64,000 nucleotides of DNA, taken from NCBI RefSeq assembly GCF_002995805.1, contig NZ_PVXL01000023.1, forward strand, positions 1 to 64,000. The letters run 5' to 3'. The translations under genes were made by a program, and so were the position numbers. This document shows, piece by piece, positions 60,520 to 64,000 of the stretch. How positions within the stretch are numbered: the first letter of the stretch is position 1; each line of letters begins with the position of its first letter. Source of the DNA: Neomoorella stamsii. Its GTDB lineage: Bacteria > Bacillota > DSM-521 > Neomoorellales > Neomoorellaceae. Below the pieces are notes generated by a model. It had not been told where the DNA came from. It saw only the letters and a list, made by a program, of their open reading frames with translations, and made no database searches.

Positions 60520-61425
60520 GTGGGTACTTTATATATGCCGGGAAACGGGCTGATGCACCGGCTTGACCCCAGGACAAAAATCATCTTCCTGTTATTTGTT
60601 ATTATAGCTGTGTTCCTTTTTTATGATCCCACTATACAATTAATCATTTTAGCTAGTCTAGTTCTCCTGGCTTTAATTAGCGGACTACAGCAGGCTTTGA
60701 TTTCAGCTGCCAAATTTATGCTCCTTTTTGCCATTTTTATCTTAACTGTCCATGGTTTATTTAACGCTACCGGTAAAACCGTTATTTTGCAGCTTGGCCC
60801 TCTGGCCTTTAAACAGGAAAGTTTGCTTTACGGAGCCGTGATGGCCTGCCGTTTAATGGTCATAGGTATTGTCGCTGCGCTATTTGTAGTAAGCACTAAA
60901 CCTAGCGACTTGTCGACAGCCTTAATCAAAAGTGGTTTTCCCGGTGTAATAGCCTTTATGCTCCTGGCGACGTTACAAATCATACCTATGATGCTCAAGG
61001 AAGCCCAAAATGTCATGGAGGCCCAGCAGGCGCGCTGCGTTGATGTTACTTCCAGCTTGATTAATAGAGTAAAAGCTTTAATCCCGGTTTTTGTACCCCT
61101 ATTTATAATTACCTTTATTAAAATGCGCGACCTGTCATATATGCTTGAATGCCGTGGGTTTAGCATCAAGGGTAAGCGCACCTATTTATATGAAGTTGCC
61201 TTTAAAGTTCTTGACTGGGTAACTTTATTGATCCTTGGTATCCTTTTAGGTGGGCTGTTCATTTTAAGGATAGTTATTGGGAATGTTGCTTTTATGCCCA
61301 CTACCGGTATATTAATTGGCATTTTATACGGGTCCTGGATTGTAACTGCCCTTCTTTTTGGTACCAGCTGGTTAGCCAAATTAGTAACTAAAGGTGGTGG
61401 CAGTCTTGCCGGCCAAAGCAATTAA
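60520..61425 (+). CDS. ECF transporter transmembrane (T) component
   Basis: A 301-residue EcfT. It has LDPRTKIIFLLFVIIAVFLF at the start, and the coupling-helix motifs MEAQQARCVDV near residue 170 and MLECRGFSIKGKR near 208, both variants of the Ala-Arg-Gly motif that contacts the ATPases. GTG 60520 follows GGAGGG by 8 bases. It overlaps the first EcfA gene by about 30 bases. Confidence 0.9.
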   Translation: MGTLYMPGNGLMHRLDPRTKIIFLLFVIIAVFLFYDPTIQLIILASLVLLALISGLQQALISAAKFMLLFAIFILTVHGLFNATGKTVILQLGPLAFKQESLLYGAVMACRLMVIGIVAALFVVSTKPSDLSTALIKSGFPGVIAFMLLATLQIIPMMLKEAQNVMEAQQARCVDVTSSLINRVKALIPVFVPLFIITFIKMRDLSYMLECRGFSIKGKRTYLYEVAFKVLDWVTLLILGILLGGLFILRIVIGNVAFMPTTGILIGILYGSWIVTALLFGTSWLAKLVTKGGGSLAGQSN

Positions 61426-62275
61426 GGTTGACCATTTAACCTATTTCTACCCCGATACTACCGAAGCAGCTTTGAAAGATATCACCTTTGAAATAGATTA
61501 TGGTGAAGTCCTGGGAATTATTGGCCCCAATAACGCCGGTAAAACAACCCTGGCCATGTGCCTGATGGGGTTAATCCCCAATGTAATTGGCGGCGAATTA
61601 AAAGGTTCTGTAAAGGTTGATGGTTTAGAAGTGCCCCAGACCGCCATTGCCGAAATGGTACGCCATGTCGGTCTTGTTTTCCAGGAACCGGAAACACAGC
61701 TTTCCCAAACGACGGTAGCGGAAGAGGTTGCCCTGGGGTTATCCAATCTCGGTGTACCCAGGGATGAAATGCTTAAGCGCATCAAAGAAGCCCTGGCCAT
61801 GGTAGGCCTGAGTGGTTTTGAAGAACGGAATCCCTTGGCCATGTCGGGAGGGCAGCAACAACGGCTGGCCATTGCGGCCGTCCTGGCCATGCAGCCCAAG
61901 ATAATGGTTTTCGATGAGCCAACCTCCATGCTGGACCCTGCTGGTAAAACAGAAGTCTTTACAGTTCTTTCCCAGCTTAAAGCCAGGAAATTTACCGGTG
62001 TGATTATCGAACACGAAATAGAGCGGGTGGCACTATACTGTGACAAGGTCCTCGTTCTGGCAAATGGTGAGCAACAGGCTTTTGGTACCCCTCAAGATGT
62101 ATTTTCCCAGGTAGAAAAGATCAAAACCTGTGGCATTCGTCCCCCTCAGGTAACGGAACTGGCTCATTTATTGAAGCAAGATGTATACCCGGGCATTGAC
62201 TATTTCCTTACCGTAGAAGGGGCCGTTGCAGGTTTAGCGCAGTACCTGCAAGGAAAAGACCATGGGGAGGGTTAA
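61394..62275 (+). CDS. ECF transporter ATP-binding protein EcfA1
   Basis: A 293-residue ABC ATPase. Walker A is GPNNAGKTTLA near residue 40, Q-loop FQEPETQLSQTTV, signature AMSGGQQQRLAIAAVLAM near 150 and Walker B IMVFDEPTSMLDP. It forms a heterodimer with the next gene product under EcfT. Starts at GTG 61394, GTG 61397 or TTG 61406 are all possible. Confidence 0.92.
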   Translation: MVAVLPAKAIKVDHLTYFYPDTTEAALKDITFEIDYGEVLGIIGPNNAGKTTLAMCLMGLIPNVIGGELKGSVKVDGLEVPQTAIAEMVRHVGLVFQEPETQLSQTTVAEEVALGLSNLGVPRDEMLKRIKEALAMVGLSGFEERNPLAMSGGQQQRLAIAAVLAMQPKIMVFDEPTSMLDPAGKTEVFTVLSQLKARKFTGVIIEHEIERVALYCDKVLVLANGEQQAFGTPQDVFSQVEKIKTCGIRPPQVTELAHLLKQDVYPGIDYFLTVEGAVAGLAQYLQGKDHGEG

Positions 62276-62277
62276 AC

Positions 62278-63093
62278 ATGGAACCCATCATTAAGGTGGA
62301 AAACCTGGTGCATGTTTACCCTGGGGGGGTTAAAGCCCTTAAAGGGGTTAACCTGGCAATTCATAAGGGAGAAGTAGTAGCCATACTGGGCCAGAACGGT
62401 TCCGGGAAAACGACCCTGGTCAAGCACTTTAACGGGCTTCTCAAGCCAACTTCAGGTAATGTCTGGATAAAGGGAATGAATACCAGGGAAGTAAGTATTG
62501 CCCGGCTTTCCAGGGAAGTAGGTTATGTTTTCCAAAACCCCAATCACCAGACCTTTCTACCCACAGTCCGGGATGAACTCAGTTTTGGTTGCCGGAATCT
62601 CAAATTACCGGAACAGGAGATTAAACAACGGGTAAAAGAAGTTGTCATCCGCTTTAATTTAAAGGAGAAGCTGGAAGACAACCCCTATGATCTTAACCTC
62701 AGTATGCGCAAGACGGTGGCCATTGCTTCCATTCTAGCCATGCGCCCGGAGATAATCGTTCTTGATGAACCGACGACGGGCCAGGATTATGCCGGTTGCC
62801 AGCAGCTGTTAAAGTTTATTTGCGAATTAGAAAAAGAAGGCCATACGGTGGTAATAATTACCCACGATATGACGCTGGTCGGCGAATTGAATAAGCGGGT
62901 CGTAGTAATGAGCAATGGTGAAATTATTGCCGACAATCTACCCCGGGAAGTGTTTAAAGACGATACCATCTTACAGCGTTCGGGTTTATTGCCTCCCCAG
63001 ATTACTGAACTCAGCCGTAAACTGGCGCCGTACGGTATCACTGATACGGCCCTGACAATATCGGATTTATATGCCTCTATAAAGGAAAGGTGA
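62278..63093 (+). CDS. ECF transporter ATP-binding protein EcfA2 with degenerate signature
   Basis: A 271-residue ABC ATPase. Walker A GQNGSGKTTLVKHF near residue 39, Q-loop FQNPNHQTFLPTV and Walker B IIVLDEPTTGQD are normal. The ABC signature is not: LNLSMRKTVAIASIL stands where LSGGQ(K/R)QR is expected. One of the two ATP sites of the heterodimer may therefore be weak or inactive. It overlaps the phosphorylase gene region at its 3' end. Confidence 0.9.
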   Translation: MEPIIKVENLVHVYPGGVKALKGVNLAIHKGEVVAILGQNGSGKTTLVKHFNGLLKPTSGNVWIKGMNTREVSIARLSREVGYVFQNPNHQTFLPTVRDELSFGCRNLKLPEQEIKQRVKEVVIRFNLKEKLEDNPYDLNLSMRKTVAIASILAMRPEIIVLDEPTTGQDYAGCQQLLKFICELEKEGHTVVIITHDMTLVGELNKRVVVMSNGEIIADNLPREVFKDDTILQRSGLLPPQITELSRKLAPYGITDTALTISDLYASIKER

Positions 63094-63098
63094 TTGCA

Positions 63099-63947
63099 GT
63101 GACGGAAAGTGTCAAGTGGAATACCAGAGCTCTAAGACCGCAAACGGAGGACAAAGTTCAATACCATATCCGCTGCCGTCCCGGTGAAATTGCCGAATAT
63201 GTCCTCCTGCCGGGCGATCCGGAGCGTGTTCCCCTGATAGCAGCCCAGTGGGATACCGCGCGTGCCGTCAGCCAGTACCGGGAACATGTGACCTATACGG
63301 GAACAATTGGCAAGACGCCGGTTTCTGCCTGTTCTACCGGGGCGGGGGGAGGGTCTACTGCCAGCGCCCTGGAAGAGCTGGCCGAACTGGGGGCAAAAAC
63401 CTTTATCAGAGTTGGAACCACGGGAGCTTTACAAGAAGAAATTAATTGTGGCGATTTGATTATTTGTGCGGGGGCGGTGCGCCATGATGGTACCAGCCCG
63501 CAATACGTAGAACTTGCCTATCCGGCCCTGGCCCATTACGAGGTAGTACTGGCCCTAATCCAGGCTGCGGAAAATCTTAATATTCCTTACCATGTGGGCC
63601 TGGCCTGTACGACTGCTTCCTTTTACTGCGGGCAGGGCCGGCCCGGATTTGGCGGTTACCGGCAGAGTTTTATGGATCATATTGTTGAAGATATGATTAA
63701 AGCCGGTGTTCTCAATTTTGAGATGGAAGCTGCCACTGTTCTTACCTTAAGCCAGCTTTTTAAGTTACGCGCGGGGGCAGTTTTTGCCGTAGTGGCCAAC
63801 CGGGTCAAAGATGAATTGGTGTATAAGAAAGATGGCATTGAAAAGGCAGTGGCGACGGCCAATGAAGCGGTGCGCTTACTCGCCGAATGGGATGCCTTAA
63901 AGCAGGAAGCCGGTAAGAAATATTTTTTTCCGGGATTATTGAAATAA
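63099..63947 (+). CDS. Nucleoside phosphorylase (uridine phosphorylase-like)
   Basis: A 282-residue NP-I family enzyme. It has VLLPGDPERVPLIA near residue 35, the phosphate site IRVGTTGALQEEINCGD near 110, and VLNFEMEAATVLTLSQ near 205 with the ribose-binding glutamates. It splits a nucleoside with phosphate into base and ribose 1-phosphate. GTG 63099 follows AAAGGAAAGGTG. Its place after the ECF transporter suggests it uses the imported compound. Confidence 0.87.
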   Translation: MTESVKWNTRALRPQTEDKVQYHIRCRPGEIAEYVLLPGDPERVPLIAAQWDTARAVSQYREHVTYTGTIGKTPVSACSTGAGGGSTASALEELAELGAKTFIRVGTTGALQEEINCGDLIICAGAVRHDGTSPQYVELAYPALAHYEVVLALIQAAENLNIPYHVGLACTTASFYCGQGRPGFGGYRQSFMDHIVEDMIKAGVLNFEMEAATVLTLSQLFKLRAGAVFAVVANRVKDELVYKKDGIEKAVATANEAVRLLAEWDALKQEAGKKYFFPGLLK

Positions 63948-63963
63948 AGGAGAGGATTAACCT

Positions 63964-64000
63964 ATGCCCATAGCGGTCATTGGCGGGACCGGTTTTTATA
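63964..64000 (+). CDS. Methylthioadenosine/purine nucleoside phosphorylase, N-terminus (partial)
   Basis: Only 12 codons lie in the window: MPIAVIGGTGFY after AAAGGAGAGG. IGGTGFY is the phosphate-loop start of MTA phosphorylases and related purine nucleoside phosphorylases. It fits the nucleoside-salvage theme of this operon. Confidence 0.6.
   Translation, partial: MPIAVIGGTGFY

Noticed and set aside
1-64000. CRISPR arrays, tRNA or rRNA genes, intact insertion sequences
   Set aside because: No regularly spaced repeats, cloverleaf genes, rRNA sequence or transposase genes were seen on either strand.

Overview
The window is a 64 kb piece of chromosome from a moderately GC-rich, thermophilic-type, spore-forming Clostridium relative. 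The gene content (acetate kinase, indolepyruvate ferredoxin oxidoreductase, an NADH-module-less complex I, SpoVS, YlbJ) and the housekeeping gene order point to an acetogen of the Moorella type (M. thermoacetica group). That naming is inference from gene content and memory of the family; no database was searched. No rRNA, tRNA, CRISPR array or intact insertion sequence was seen.

Layout. 1-3800 (minus strand): the end of a molybdopterin-binding protein, then an iorA-iorB-paaK-like operon behind a leader with an intrinsic terminator. 3995-4206: an intergenic unit with promoter, hairpins and terminator that looks like a small RNA. 4269-8700: rsmD, a coiled-coil protein, ylbJ, ackA, DUF177 and rpmF. 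8735-16026: a fatty acid cluster fapR-plsX-fabH-fabK-fabD-fabG-acpP-fabF, interrupted between fabK and fabD by a structured element of about 280 bp. 16086-20774: rnc, spoVS (sigma-H promoter) and smc. 20775-27600 separates smc from ftsY and is accessory: an ECF sigma/anti-sigma pair with an ABC transporter, a TRAP permease fragment, a VapBC module, a group IIC intron relic, a decayed glycosidase gene and the tail of a second ABC permease.

27603-38315: ftsY, mtaD-like deaminase, a stand-alone c-di-AMP riboswitch on the minus strand, a ferredoxin-tailed aldo/keto reductase, then ylxM-ffh-rpsP-KH-rimM-trmD-rplS-lepB-rbgA-response regulator-rnhB. 38371-47935: an eleven-gene nuoABCDHIJKLMN operon lacking nuoEFG, set between rnhB and yraN. 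48340-51320 (minus): a histone-deacetylase-fold protein and a hydantoinase/oxoprolinase. 51520-58584: cell-wall amidase, F420-ligase-like protein, isocitrate/isopropylmalate-type dehydrogenase, phosphoesterase, an exported phosphodiester glycosidase and an ATP-grasp ligase. 58703-64000: a LacI-type regulator with two palindromic operators, a four-gene ECF transporter and two nucleoside phosphorylases, probably a nucleoside or methylthioadenosine salvage operon.

The most unusual items are regulatory RNA-level features: the orphan c-di-AMP riboswitch with its own promoter and a U-tract over the mtaD stop codon, the hairpin-rich sRNA candidate before rsmD, the multi-stem insertion inside the fab operon, the intron relic placed exactly after a terminator, two consensus promoters that predict leaderless mRNAs, and an ECF sigma gene without a canonical start codon.
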